From Brienomyrus brachyistius (Eukaryota > Chordata > Actinopteri > Osteoglossiformes > Mormyridae): a DNA stretch of 64,000 bases. The stretch's first letter is position 1, and every line of letters starts with the position of its first letter. Location: NCBI RefSeq assembly GCF_023856365.1, contig NC_064548.1, forward strand, positions 1,116,001 to 1,180,000, given 5' to 3'. The notes beneath the pieces are model-generated. The model saw nothing but the letters and a program-made list of their open reading frames with translations, made no database searches and had not been told where the DNA came from. A program made the translations under genes and the position numbers. Below, one piece after another: positions 21,880-32,181 of this stretch.

Positions 21880-24800
21880 TAGTCGCTTAAAGTCGTCACC
21901 CAAGGTTCATATTATTGAGACTGTGTCTGTTCCCCCCGGTTTTAATCGTGGGGGTTCATTCCACCGTAGTGCATGTCTTAAAAACCTTAGAGAAATTAGA
22001 CCTAATTCACTTCTGGATAGTAGGTGTAATGTAAACCTAAAACTTGGACTCCTGAACATCAGATCGCTGGCACCTAAGACATTGCTCGTAAATGAAATCA
22101 TTACTGATTTTAATCTTGGTGCCCTATGTCTTACTGAGACTTGGCTTAAACCAAACGAGTTCTTGGCACTAAATGAATCCACTCCAGCTGAATATAGTTA
22201 TAAGCATAATCCTCGACCCAATCGCAAAGGTGGCGGGGTTGCTGCAATATTTAAGACCGACCTAGGAGTGCATGAAAATTGTGGTTATAGCTTTAGCACG
22301 TTTGAAATTATTATTCTTAGTCTTGCTAGCATATCTAAGTGTAGTTCTACACCTCCAATCATCATTGCTATTGTGTATAGACCGCCTGGCCCCTATAGCA
22401 ATTTTCTTAAGGAATTTGCAGATTTCCTAACAAACTTGGTGGTTACTACCGACAAGGCCGTGATTGTTGGTGATTTTAATATTCATATGGAAAACGATAG
22501 TGATCCATTAACAAAAGCATTTACAACCATTCTTGACTCTGCCGGTGTACATCAGAATGTAACTGGGCCGACTCATGCCTGTAACCACACCCTGGACTTG
22601 ATCCTTAGTCATGGTGTCATGGTAGAACACATATCAATTATCCCTCAGAATCCTCTACTTTCGGATCATTACCTTTTAACATTTCAAATACAACATAACC
22701 CCCCTAAGGCCCCAGGTCAGAGGTACAATACTAGACGTTCTATAGCCTCATTATCCGCCGCAACTTTTCTCGATCAGCTCCCACAGTCCTTCAACCTTAC
22801 CTCTGAAGCGTCAAGTGTAAATGAACTTGAACAGGTAACCGTGAACATGGTGGAATCATTTCGTACCACTCTTGATCATGTAGCGCCACTCAAGAAAATA
22901 AAACATAGAGATAAGAAACCTGCCCCCTGGTACTCTGACCGTACACGGGAACTTAAACAAGCTTCACGCAAGCTAGAACGCAAATGGCGGTCAACAAAAC
23001 TAGAAGTTTTTAGATCTGCCTGGAAAGAGAACCTGTCTAAGTATAGACAAGCACTAGTGACTGCTAGGTCTGTGTATCTCTCTAAACTAATAGAAGAGAA
23101 CAAAACCAATCCTAAATTCCTGTTTGAATCTGTATCTAGGTTAACAAAGAATCCTTCAATGTTAAACTCACAAGTCCCAGAAGCTCTTAGGAGTGATGAC
23201 TTTATTGCGTTTTTTAATAATAAAATAACTACTATTAGACATACCATCACTAGCACGCCCACAGCTGCACACAATCACCAATCTTCTGTTAGTGCTAGTG
23301 CTATTAGTACTAATGGTAACACCTTTGAATGTTTCTCTCCTGTAGTACGGACAGAACTCCTTAAGTTAATTTCCTCTGGCAAACCCACTACTAGCCTTGT
23401 TCACCCAATACCCACCAGTCTACTTAAGGAAATCACACCACTGATTAGCACCACATTGTTAAACTTGTTAAACTCATCTCTTAGGCTTGGATATGTTCCT
23501 ATATCTTTTAAAATGGCTGTTATTAGACCTATCCTAAAGAAGCCAAATCTTGAACCTAGTGACTTAGGACACTATAGACCCATCTCAAATCTTCCCTTCA
23601 TTTCTAAAATTCTGGAGAAAGTTGTTGCTCACCAGCTGTCTTCCTTTCTTCAGGAAAATAATGCTAACGAACTATATCAGTCTGGTTTCAGACCCAATCA
23701 TAGCACAGAAACGGCCTTAGTCAAAGTCATGAACGACTTGCTTATGGCTTCCGACCGTGGCTGTATATCGCTATTATTCTTACTGGATCTAACTGCAGCA
23801 TTCGATACTGTAGACCATAATATTCTTCTGGACCGGCTGGAAACATTGATTGGCATTAAAGGGACAGCACTCCTGTGGTTTCGTTCCTATTTAACTGATC
23901 GTTACCAGTTTGTCCATGTAAACAATGAGTCATCAAAAGCCACTAAAGTAAGATATGGTGTCCCACAGGGATCAGTGTTGGGCCCACTACTGTTCAATCT
24001 ATATATGCTACCACTTGGTAACATTATTAGAAACTACGGTATTAATTTTCATTGTTATGCTGATGATACACAATTGTATCTATCTGTCAAACCTAGCGAC
24101 GCATCCCAGCTCTCTTCCTTAGCCGACTGTCTGCTAGACATTCGTTGTTGGATGGCAAGGAATTTCCTCATGTTAAATACAGAAAAAACTGAGGTTCTTT
24201 TAATCGGTCCTAAGGATGCTCGTAATAAGTTTGTAAACCCCAACCCTAGCGGCCTCCCTACTCAGTTTAAAACAGTGGTCAGAGATCTTGGTGTCCTGGT
24301 AGACTCCGACCTCTGCTTCAGTGCTCACATAAATAGCATTACCAGTACAGCATTTTACCATCTACGGAACATAGCCAAGCTTCGGAAGATGCTTTCCTTT
24401 CAAGATGCAGAGAAACTAATACATGCCTTTATAACTTCCAGGTTGGACTACTGTAATGCCCTCCTTTCGGGTTGTCCATCTGGATCCTTACATAAACTTC
24501 AGTTAGTACAAAATGCAGCAGCCAGAGTTCTCACAAAAACTAAAAAATTTGATCACATTAGCCCTATACTGTCCTCCCTGCACTGGCTACCAGTGAAATC
24601 TAGGATTGACTACAAAATACTGCTATTAACCTACAAAGCTCTGAATGGCCTTGCACCACAATTTTAATGATCTTCTGGTCCCTTACAACCCTTCTCGCCT
24701 GCTTCGATCACAAGGAGCAGGATATCTGTTAGTTCCTAGAGTAGACAGGACTACGGCAGGCTGCAGAGCATTCTCTTACAGAGCTCCGCAGCTGTGGAAT

Positions 24801-24929
24801 GGTCTCCCGGGGGATGTGCGGGATTCAGGCACACTCTCGCTATTCAAGTCTAGATTAAAAACGCACTTGTATAGTTTAGCGTATAGGAAACCTAGTTCTA
24901 GTTCCAGCTGGTTGCTCACTCCCAGTTAG
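21827..24929 (+). pseudogene. L2 ORF2: endonuclease plus reverse transcriptase, frameshifted (left)
   Basis: Same frame as ORF1, open from the TGA. An AP-type endonuclease follows ([34 protein letters not shown]), then RT with [12 protein letters not shown] and CYADDTQLY. The C-terminal part continues in another frame at 24645-24929: near 24663 this copy has two bases fewer than the right copy (CAATTTTAATG versus CAATATCTTAATG), which causes a stop at 24665. Otherwise complete, about 1000 residues. The first possible non-AUG start noted by simple scanning is the GTG at 21923. Confidence 0.9.
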
Positions 24930-25584
24930 ACTAACAGTATGAGGTGAAGAGCTGGGTGGGGATCGGTGCCCTTGGCTTTGGATAAACTGATGCGTCAGTG
25001 CTGTCGCTCTAGCCTTTCACTAGAGTGTTGATGTTCAGGGAGTCCCCATGCCTGTGTTCCCGCCTGTCTCTCCCTCTTTCTCATGCTGCTATAGCCAGAT
25101 CTGCCGGAGCCTAGATGAATATTGCACTCAATCATTTTGCTTGCACTGCCTCTAGTTTCCTCAACTCTGGCTAATACACTATTTTCTTACTTCCTCCCCC
25201 ACCCCTTCTGGGGTGTGCTGCCCGGAGAACCATAACATCGAGGAATTTATGCTTCTGCTGCCTGCAAGACCACTACCTCCACTTCCGGCAACTACCCTCC
25301 AGCCTGCCTGCCCTTGGCTCACGGATGCCTCTCCTTCCTCCCCTGCATATTAGCTTAAACTATATAATTCTTGTTTTGTTTGATTTTTTCTGCTGGCCCC
25401 TGGAGGATGGGCCCCCCCTTTGGGTCTGGTTCCTCCCAAGGTTTCTTCCTCTTAGGGAGTTTTTCCTTGCCACCGTTGCCTTTGGCTTACTCACTGGGGG
25501 GTCTTTACGTGGCAGAAATGTAAAGCGCATTGAGACAATGTAATGTTGTGATAATGCGCTATATAAATAAAATTGCATTGCATT

Positions 25585-25702
25585 GCATTACATAATCATA
25601 GCTATTGAAACATGTTGACTAATTACTTACATTTATATTAAAATAAAATTTAATTAATTAAATTAAACTTAAGTTGCTTCAAAATATTGTTTTAATTTTG
25701 TA
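25585..25702 (+). repeat. Tandem ~115-bp repeat, unit 2 (left)
   Basis: Partner of 20705-20827, directly after the L2 tail. Confidence 0.85.
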
Positions 25703-25760
25703 ATGGATGCAATTTAAGTTTTAACAATAGCAGTCAGTGGTCAGAGACTTTTGCACAGTG

Positions 25761-26040
25761 TCAGTAAAGTAGAACAAGTTTATCCACAATTTCTACAGAT
25801 TCTAATGAAATGAACAGTCCATTATTGGGATGGCTGAGGTCCTTCACGATCTTCTTGGCCTTGGTCCAGCACCGCCTGCTGTAGATTGAGTGCAGGTCAG
25901 GGAGCTCGGTGCAGATGGTGCGCTCAGCTGATCGCACAACCCTCTGTAGAGCTCGTCTGTCCTGCATGGTGCTGTTCCCGAACCAGGTTTCCTCCCAGAG
26001 TACGTGCAGATCAGTTGCATTGGGGAGTCCATACTGTGAT
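25761..26040 (-). mobile_element. LINE reverse-transcriptase C-terminal fragment (left)
   Basis: The minus-strand frame has DRRALQRVVRSAERTI, LPDLHSIYSRRC and KIVKDLSHPNNGLF, a pattern common at the C-terminus of a non-L2 fish LINE family that I cannot name with certainty. There is no RT core nearby. Mirror 39160-39441. Confidence 0.65.
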
Positions 26041-26663
26041 GCTGAGTGAGTGTAGTAGGAGTTTGAGAGATGAAACTCCTGATGATTTACTCCCTCGGCT
26101 AACTAACCAGAACAGGATCATACCAATACCAAAATTATAAGTTTATAAATGTTTTTCACTACCCTGATTCATTCAGTTATTTCTGTTTGTTAATTCCACC
26201 CCCCAAGCAAATACATAAACAAACAAACAAACAAATATTGAGGGGGGATGTGTCAGAGGTGATAGAATCAGTGGATGAATCTAAAAAAAAAAGTCATGAT
26301 TTTTTTCTCTCCAAAACATAATGCACAAAAGTTAGGTAAGACATTGACATGTTATGACAGTAGCATGATGCAGAGGAACAAACAGAAGGAAATATCAAAC
26401 TAAACCTGAGTCAATTAGGACTAATTACACTAAATTAAGTGGAACACACAAAATACCTAAAACCACTTAATAAACAAACAACAAATATTGCATTAGATAA
26501 ACTATACTGATGCCTGAGAGAAGTTGTTGTGCAAGCTGCAGCAAGTACGTAAGGCACAGGTGCAGAGACACTACATATAGTGCAAACTAATTTAAAAGTA
26601 TACAGTACACACAATGATTCCTGAAAAATCAAAATACCGTGGAATACTAATGAAATACTTATC

Positions 26664-26701
<38 letters not shown>

Positions 26702-27060
26702 AGAAATAATAAAGAATTAGTTTAAGGTATTATGCAATTGACATGTACAATTAAAAAAGAAATTGCACCAGACATTTCCTGTGGCAAAGAAGGGTTGCTT
26801 TGTGGCATGTCGCCGACAGGATGTCATGGGCAGGAGGGTAGGCAGGCAGGGCAGCACAGGCAGAAGGGCTGGCGGGCAGCCAGAACTGTTTTGCCACTGC
26901 AGTTTGTTTTACAGTTTCATCTGCATTTGTTTCCCCAAGGTATAACAGCAGCTAATTTATGAACATGCTGCTTTTCAGAAAAGAAGTTTAATTTCCAGGA
27001 GCATGACCAGTGCACACATTTAGTGTTGACGGTTCTTTGTAAAATGGATGTCCTGTACTT
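26041..27060. other. No supported gene; simple repeats
   Basis: Contains an (AAAC)n run at 26214-26235 and a (GAT)n run at 26667-26702. ORFs at 26732-26962 have no recognisable domain and are Gly/Gln-rich low complexity. Mirror 38149-39159; the GAT tract is shorter on the right. Confidence 0.5.
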
Positions 27061-27062
27061 TT

Positions 27063-27112
27063 ATTGATCTGTCCGTCCGTCCATCCATCCATCCATCCAT
27101 CCATCCATTTTC
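27063..27112. repeat. (CCAT)n microsatellite (left)
   Basis: CCGT then CCAT repeats followed by TTTTCTAACT, a remnant SINE tail on the minus strand. Mirror about 38099-38148. Confidence 0.75.
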
Positions 27113-27187
27113 TAACTACTTCTGATGAAGTTCCGGGTTATGAGGTATCCTGAAGCCCAGGCAATATGGGACACACACACACACATA

Positions 27188-27461
27188 GGGTATACCTATC
27201 TTTATGGGGCGAGCTCATTCACATCTATGGGATAAATGCTAACACTAACTATGACAAGCTTAACCCCCACCCTGCCATAACCATAAGTAACCAAGCAAAA
27301 TACAAGAGATTTTGCATTTCTAGTTTTTCCATAGCAGTCACAGATTTTTATAAAATAGAGTTTTCCCTTATGGGGACCAGGAAACCAGTCCCCATAAGGG
27401 AAAAAAACGGCTATTTATCACGTTATGGGGACATTGTGTCCCCATAAGGACAGGTATACCC
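27188..27461. mobile_element. MITE with 22-bp inverted ends and inner palindrome (left)
   Basis: Starts GGGTATACCTATCTTTATGG and ends with its near-complement (27440-27461, two mismatches). About 274 bp, inserted inside a CA microsatellite on both sides. An internal 17-bp perfect inverted repeat (27361-27377 and 27388-27404, core TTATGGGGAC / GTCCCCATAA) reuses the terminal motif. No coding capacity. Superfamily not determined. Mirror 37750-38023. Confidence 0.75.
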
Positions 27462-27462
27462 G

Positions 27463-27463
<1 letters not shown>

Positions 27464-27501
<38 letters not shown>

Positions 27502-27520
27502 ACACACACATGCACACAGA
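27464..27520. repeat. CA microsatellite (left)
   Basis: CACACA run directly after the MITE, with the pre-insertion remainder at 27171-27186. Mirror about 37691-37747. Confidence 0.9.
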
Positions 27521-27660
27521 TGGATAGATAAATACAGTTACTGTGGATGTCGATCCTGTATTAATAAGACAGAACTGTCATACTTAATAGGATCATATCC
27601 CTAGTTCTACATATGCATAATTATATTTAATACAAATGACACTTTAATGTTAATTTCTAC

Positions 27661-27940
27661 AGCTGAACAGAAGACGCTTCAGAGAGTGGTGAGGATGACA
27701 GAGAAAATAATTCTCCAGGCTCTCTCCCATTGGTTCAAGAACTTCACTACTCACGTTGCCACAATAGATCCATTAAGATCGTAAAAGATCCCACGCACCC
27801 ATAAGCTGTTTGAACTTCTGCCCTCTGGTAAACGTTACCGCAGTATGCATTGCAGAACAACCAGATTTAATAACAGCTTCTACCCCCAAGCCATCAGAAT
27901 ACTAAACGCTAATGAACATAAGTTTATGTGAAGCCCTTCT
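27661..27940 (+). mobile_element. LINE reverse-transcriptase C-terminal fragment, second copy (left)
   Basis: The plus-strand frame reads LQRVVRMTEKIILQALS, then, after damage, LFELLPSGKRYRSMHCRTTR and FNNSFYPQAIRILN. Same family as 25761-26040 but extending further 3'. Contains an in-frame TAA. Mirror 37271-37550. Confidence 0.7.
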
Positions 27941-28019
27941 CTCTCTTACTCTCTGTGCACTTTATTACCACAACTGGTATTAAGTTTACTTTTTATTTAT
28001 ATAGTGCAATAATATAATC

Positions 28020-28165
28020 AGGAATGGTGCGTGAGTGTGCCCTGCGATGGGCTGGCCCCCCATTCTGGGTTGTTCCGTGCCCCGTGCCCAGTGCTTCCGG
28101 GATAGGCTCCGGACCCCCCGCGACCCAGTAGGATAAGCGGTTTGGAAAATGGATGGTGGGATGGA
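28020..28165 (+). mobile_element. DANA-like SINE 3' fragment (left)
   Basis: Contains GTGTGCCCTGCGATGGGCTG, GGGATAGGCTCCGGACC and TAGGATAAGCGGTTTGGAAA then GGATGG. Only the 3' half is present. Mirror 37046-37191. Confidence 0.85.
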
Positions 28166-28236
28166 TGTATACGTAACTAACAAGGGGACTTTGCGGGTGG
28201 TTCAAGAGTATGCCCTAGGTGATACTGCTTCACTGC

Positions 28237-28430
28237 GTTCAGTTGGCGCTATCTGCAGACATCGTAACACTGTATGGCTCTTGTTCCGAAAAAACATTAT
28301 CAAAAGAAGGAAAAAAATAATATTTAAAGAAGACAAAAAAAACATCCAAGGGAAAAAAATTAACAAAAAAATTATATCCGAAGAAGAAGGAAAAACATGC
28401 AAAGGAAAAAAAAAACAAACTTTGTCCAAA
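28237..28430 (+). repeat. A-rich lysine-coding repeat, outer copy (left)
   Basis: Starts near CTATCTGCAGACATCGTAAC, then GGCTCTTGTTCCGAAAAAAC, then an A/G-rich run encoding Lys/Arg-rich peptide. A second copy lies inverted at 29838-30060. The two differ by many small indels in the A runs, so a conserved protein is unlikely. Mirror 36781-36974. Confidence 0.75.
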
Positions 28431-28950
28431 CAAACTTGACACTGTTGATTTAAGGACTTCAAGACACTGTAAACACAGCGGGCAGATACCTGTCCACAGT
28501 GCATTTCTGCTGATATCTTTCAGGTAAGAGCAGTGCTGATAAATGTCATCAATGAGGTAACCTTTCAAATATGGCAGTTTAAAAAATCTCCTGATATATC
28601 ATGAACATTGGCTTATCAATAGTCTAAATTGAAATAATTTCTGACATAGGTTTGTTTGATGTTTAATTTTGAGTATTCCATTGGGCTGTGCAAATTAAGT
28701 ATTTAATTTATAGGCACTGACAAATACTGATTTAACAAATATGTAACCTTTCTACAAAATGAACACTTGTTTGCTAGTTTGAAAATAACAGAATAAACAC
28801 TGAATATTTTGTAGTTTAATTTAAAGGCACCAACATTTAAACACGGTGAAATCTTTCTTATCCAGAGTTACAATAAAAGCAAATCTGCTGAGACTGCGAC
28901 TCTGTTCTCAAAACTGTAAGTTCATCAGAGGTGGAGACTTCCAGTCCACA

Positions 28951-29072
28951 GGGTACAAATCCAGACCAAGATTTTGTTTCAACCAACCAGTAGTATAAGA
29001 AGTCATATTCACAGAGCACTCAACTGGTTGGTTAAAACAAAATCTTGGTCTGGATTTGTACTCTCTGGACCT
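28951..29072. repeat. ~40-bp inverted repeat hairpin (left)
   Basis: GTACAAATCCAGACCAAGAT on one side and ATCTTGGTCTGGATTTGTAC on the other, extended by TTTGTTTCAACCAACCAG / CTGGTTGGTTAAAACAAA with one mismatch. The loop is about 30 bp. Outside this core, weaker matching continues (GTGGAGACTT / GGAGATTTTA). It could be two opposed copies of a short dispersed repeat. Mirror about 36139-36260. Confidence 0.8.
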
Positions 29073-29534
29073 AAAATCTCCAGCTTTGAAGTTCATATGC
29101 AAAATAAGCCCACTATTTCACTAAAGCTTCAGGAAAGTCTGTTCAATATAGTACTGTGTTCAAAACCAAATACACAAAAAGACATTTTGCAAGCAAATCC
29201 AAACACAAGTGGACACATACACCGGTTCACACTACGCCATTCCACACTAATGAATTTACAGCACCACTGGGTAGGAATAAGGCTTGATGCGATAAACCAC
29301 CTATAACATTATATATCACAGACCTGCTCAAAGAGAAGAGGCGGAAAGCATCAAGGGAAAACTTTCAGAGTGAAGGAACCAAACTGGGCAGGGAATATTG
29401 CCCCTCCCCCTGCTTCCCGTGGGCCATAGATATGGGGGCTGAACTCATATACCTGATGTCAGTGTCATGCTGAGAAAAGTTCTGTTGGGCTAAAGAGACG
29501 GGAATATGGAGGCTCATGGACTCAGTTCTTAATT

Positions 29535-29615
29535 AGATTGGCCCACTGGAGCGTCCCGAGGTCCCACGTGACACAGGGTATTTATGTCCCGGCCTCACCT
29601 TCTTGCGTGACGCAA
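29535..29615 (+). promoter_or_regulatory. Promoter-like cluster (speculative)
   Basis: On the plus strand, ATTGG (inverted CCAAT) near 29538, CACGTG near 29562, TATTTATG near 29580 and a CRE-like palindrome CTTGCGTGACGCAAG near 29602, in an order seen in Pol II promoters. No downstream gene is identified. Mirror about 35595-35675. Confidence 0.2.
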
Positions 29616-29837
29616 GAAATAAAAATAGAATAGAAATAGAAATAAAACTTTATGTAGGTAAACTCAAAACACCTTCACTAGTCACACTGGCTGACTATCT
29701 CAAACGATTATAAAGCAGCATTTTGAAAACTGCTTTTTTTAAATAACAGGTACAACACTTACCTTGGCTTCTGGCCAAATGCCTTTCACAGCTTGGCACT
29801 CCAAGAAACGAAATTTGTATTTCCCCCTACCTCGTTG

Positions 29838-30060
29838 TCCCTTCAGTTCTTCTTTTTTCCCTTTGGATGTTTTTCCTTCTTCTTCGGATATTGTTTTTTT
29901 TTGTTAAGTTTTTTCCATTTGGATAATTTTTTTGTCTTCTTTAAATATTCTTTTTTCCTTCTTTTGATAATGTTTTTTCGGAACAAGAGCCAGACAGTGT
30001 TACGATGTCTGCAGATAGTGCCAAACAGATAAGGTGCAAAGACAGACGCAAAAATAAAAC
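29838..30060 (-). repeat. A-rich lysine-coding repeat, inner copy (left)
   Basis: Inverted partner of 28237-28430 within the same arm, with the same TTCCGAAAAAACATTATCAA core. It continues into a segment shared with the tandem units of the spacer (TTTTATTTTTGCGT and TCTAATTGCTT). Mirror 35150-35372. Confidence 0.75.
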
Positions 30061-30117
30061 GAAGCAATTAGAGCCAACCAGTTGCTCAGATGCTGCTGTA
30101 GTGATTTAAGAACTTTT

Positions 30118-30414
30118 GTCGATAAATCAATAACAATATGAATGAAGTCAATGTTTATCAATGAAGTCAATGTTAGTTAAGCCCTAAGGAGTAGGTTAAG
30201 TCCAGCCTTGGCTTCCAAGCTGACGTTTTTCTACATATGTGCTTGTGTATCATGGACAGTAAGAGGGGGCAGGCAAGGAGAGAATTTCTCTTTGGTGATC
30301 AATAGAGTGTTATTATTATAACGTCTAAAACGTATGATGGTCTGTCGATAAATCAATAACAATATGAATGAAGTCAATGTTTATCTAAAGAAATCAGAAT
30401 GACAGTATATGTTA
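30118..30414 (-). repeat. Partial array unit in inverted orientation
   Basis: Reverse complement of part of the 1118-bp unit. 30175-30414 matches 30707-30946 in the first direct unit over 240 bp. Before it, 30118-30159 is a second, shorter inverted piece (the GATAAATCAATAACAATATG segment) joined by a 15-bp duplication (AATGAAGTCAATGTT). Together with unit 1 this makes a fold-back with a 240-bp stem and a 292-bp loop. Confidence 0.9.
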
Positions 30415-30952
30415 TATATATGTTCCGGACTTGTAACATGCACCCATGATTTGGAACAGTGGCCAGGCTGTCTCTGGCCACGCCCCCTACAGTCAGTCCG
30501 GCCCCTGCCTTTTCCAGCGTCGAGTCGGGAAACTTCGACGCGTTTCGTACCGCTGGCACGAGTTCGGCTGCTTCGTTTCAAAATGTTTAATGTAGAACAG
30601 CGCTATGAAAGCAAATGTTAAAAGACATTATGTCAGGACTTTCACTGAAGGCAGCAGAGCATCATATGTTACTGCTAACGTTTCGTGTTGTGTTCAGGTT
30701 GTTAAATAACATATACTGTCATTCTGATTTCTTTAGATAAACATTGACTTCATTCATATTGTTGTTGATTTATCGACAGACCATCATACGTTTTAGACGT
30801 TATAATAATAACACTCTATTGATCACCAAAGAGAAATTCTCTCCTTGCCTGCCCCCTCTTACTGTCCATGATACACAAGCACATATGTAGAAAAACGTCA
30901 GCTTGGAAGCCAAGGCTGGACTTAACCTACTCCTTAGGGCTTAACTGGAAAC

Positions 30953-31063
30953 TGCCCCATGGCCGAGTGGTCTCATTCGCCCGACTCAACGTAAACAGCC
31001 TTCCGAAGTAAGGTGTATTCTGTTCTCCGAAGTAAGGCGTGGGTTCGAATCCAACTTCCGACA
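30953..31063 (+). tRNA. tRNA-Leu(CAA)-like with intron, probable pseudogene, unit 1
   Basis: A box TGGCCGAGTGG (30960-30970) and B box GGTTCGAATCC (31042-31052) are intact. GACTCAA fits the 5' half of a CAA anticodon loop; TTCTG...CTCCG then AGGCGTGGGTTCG and ACTTCCGACA fit the 3' half of tRNA-Leu(CAA), a tRNA that normally has an intron. About 28 bp of intron-like sequence lies between. The 5' acceptor bases (TGCCCCA) do not pair with the 3' TTCCGAC, and the D and anticodon stems are partly mismatched. A T4 run follows at 31123-31126, so a Pol III transcript of about 170 nt is possible. Confidence 0.6.
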
Positions 31064-32070
31064 AAAGTTCTTCAATCACTACAGCAGCAACTGGTTAGCT
31101 CTAATTGCTTTCTTTTATTTTTGCGTTTCAGGCAAAACTACATAGCACTTAAAGACACTTCTGGCATGTAAATGGAGAACGAAATTATAGTTATACCGAA
31201 TCTCCTACACACAATACCAAGGTTACCAACTTTGCTCAGCTGACCGGAGTCAGACGTTCAATTCGCCACAAGTCTGCACACCCAGACACACGGATATAAA
31301 ACCTATGTAACAGTTGTGTTACCTTTTAAATAGTCTGTAGGTTTTGCAAACTACTCCAACGCCTTTGGTGTCGCTGATTTTACGTTTATACTAGTGTAAA
31401 ATAGACTTGCCGTAAGATTTCTTTGCGCCAGCCTGAGAGTCTGAAAACACGTCACACCAGATGCATGAGAGATGGAAACCTGGAATATTCAGTCGAATTA
31501 GATCAAATATGATGCTAAGTTAGTACTAAGTTAAAATATGTTCCGGACTTGTAACATGCACCCATGATTTGGAACAGTGGCCAGGCTGTCTCTGGCCACG
31601 CCCCCTACAGTCAGTCCGGCCCCTGCCTTTTCCAGCGTCGAGTCGGGAAACTTCGACGCGTTTCGTACCGCTGGCACGAGTTCGGCTGCTTCGTTTCAAA
31701 ATGTTTAATGTAGAACAGCGCTATGAAAGCAAATGTTAAAAGACATTATGTCAGGACTTTCACTGAAGGCAGCAGAGCATCATATGTTACTGCTAACGTT
31801 TCGTGTTGTGTTCAGGTTGTTAAATAACATTTACTGTCATTCTGATTTCTTTAGATAAACATTGACTTCATTCATATTGTTATTGATTTATCGACAGACC
31901 ATCATACGTTTTAGACGTTATAATAATAACACTCTATTGATCACCAAAGAGAAATTCTCTCCTTGCCTGCCCCCTCTTACTGTCCATGATACACAAGCAC
32001 ATATGTAGAAAAACGTCAGCTTGGAAGCCAAGGCTGGACTTAACCTACTCCTTAGGGCTTAACTGGAAAC

Positions 32071-32181
32071 TGCCCCATGGCCGAGTGGTCTCATTCGTCC
32101 GACTCAACGTAAACAGCCTACCGAAGTAAGGTGTATTCTGTTCTCCGAAGTAAGGCGTGGGTTCGAATCCAACTTCCGACA
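32071..32181 (+). tRNA. tRNA-Leu(CAA)-like with intron, probable pseudogene, unit 2
   Basis: Same as unit 1 with intact A box (32078-32088) and B box. Two substitutions are visible: TTCGTCC for TTCGCCC in the D arm and CCTACC for CCTTCC in the intron. Confidence 0.6.

Larger units (their letters stand above)
20828..25584 (+). mobile_element. L2-clade LINE, near full length, left arm only
   Basis: A 4.8-kb element with ORF1 (20954-21826), ORF2 (21827-24929, broken) and a 3' end with GCGCTATATAAATAAAATTG and a GCATT pentamer run. The empty site is in the right arm near 39614 (GTACTGTACATAATCATAG). The target duplication is very short (2-4 bp), common in this clade. Sequence shared with the right-arm L2 begins at GCAAGCTTAGTAG (20853); the ~25 bp before it differ, so 5' ends are unequal. 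Confidence 0.95.
28431..29837. other. No supported gene; hairpin and promoter-like patch
   Basis: Between the two A-rich copies. Contains the hairpin at 28951-29072 and a promoter-like patch at 29535-29615. A plus-strand 110-aa ORF (28974-29306) runs through one hairpin arm and has no recognised domain. Mirror 35373-36780. Confidence 0.5.
1..30121 (+). repeat. Left arm of giant inverted repeat
   Basis: This segment reappears in reverse complement at 35089-62705. Paired coordinates sum to a near constant in each block (62710 outermost, about 59070 in the middle, 65211 innermost). The sum changes only at indels and at transposons present in one arm. The innermost shared bases are CTTTTGTCG (30113-30121), matched by CGACAAAAG (35089-35097). 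Base 1 pairs with 62705, so the arm may continue beyond the window. Small indels are visible (4 bp near 295, 6 bp near 4292) and substitutions are sparse where I compared. Confidence 0.97.

Noticed and set aside
22876..23274. Minus-strand frames inside L2 ORF2 (also 49419-49817, 21280-21609, 47823-48152)
   Set aside because: Antisense shadows of the L2 coding sequence.
24645..24929. Separate small gene after L2 ORF2
   Set aside because: It is the C-terminal part of ORF2 shifted by the 2-bp loss; the right copy reads straight through.
28202..28568. Phe/Leu-rich and Lys-rich frames in several readings (also 35143-35367)
   Set aside because: Both strands of an A-rich repeat. The repeat copies differ by indels in the A runs, so no conserved protein.
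31235..31275. Possible second tRNA in each array unit (GCTCAGCTGACC and GTTCAATTCG)
   Set aside because: The A- and B-box-like pieces are too close and no cloverleaf can be drawn.
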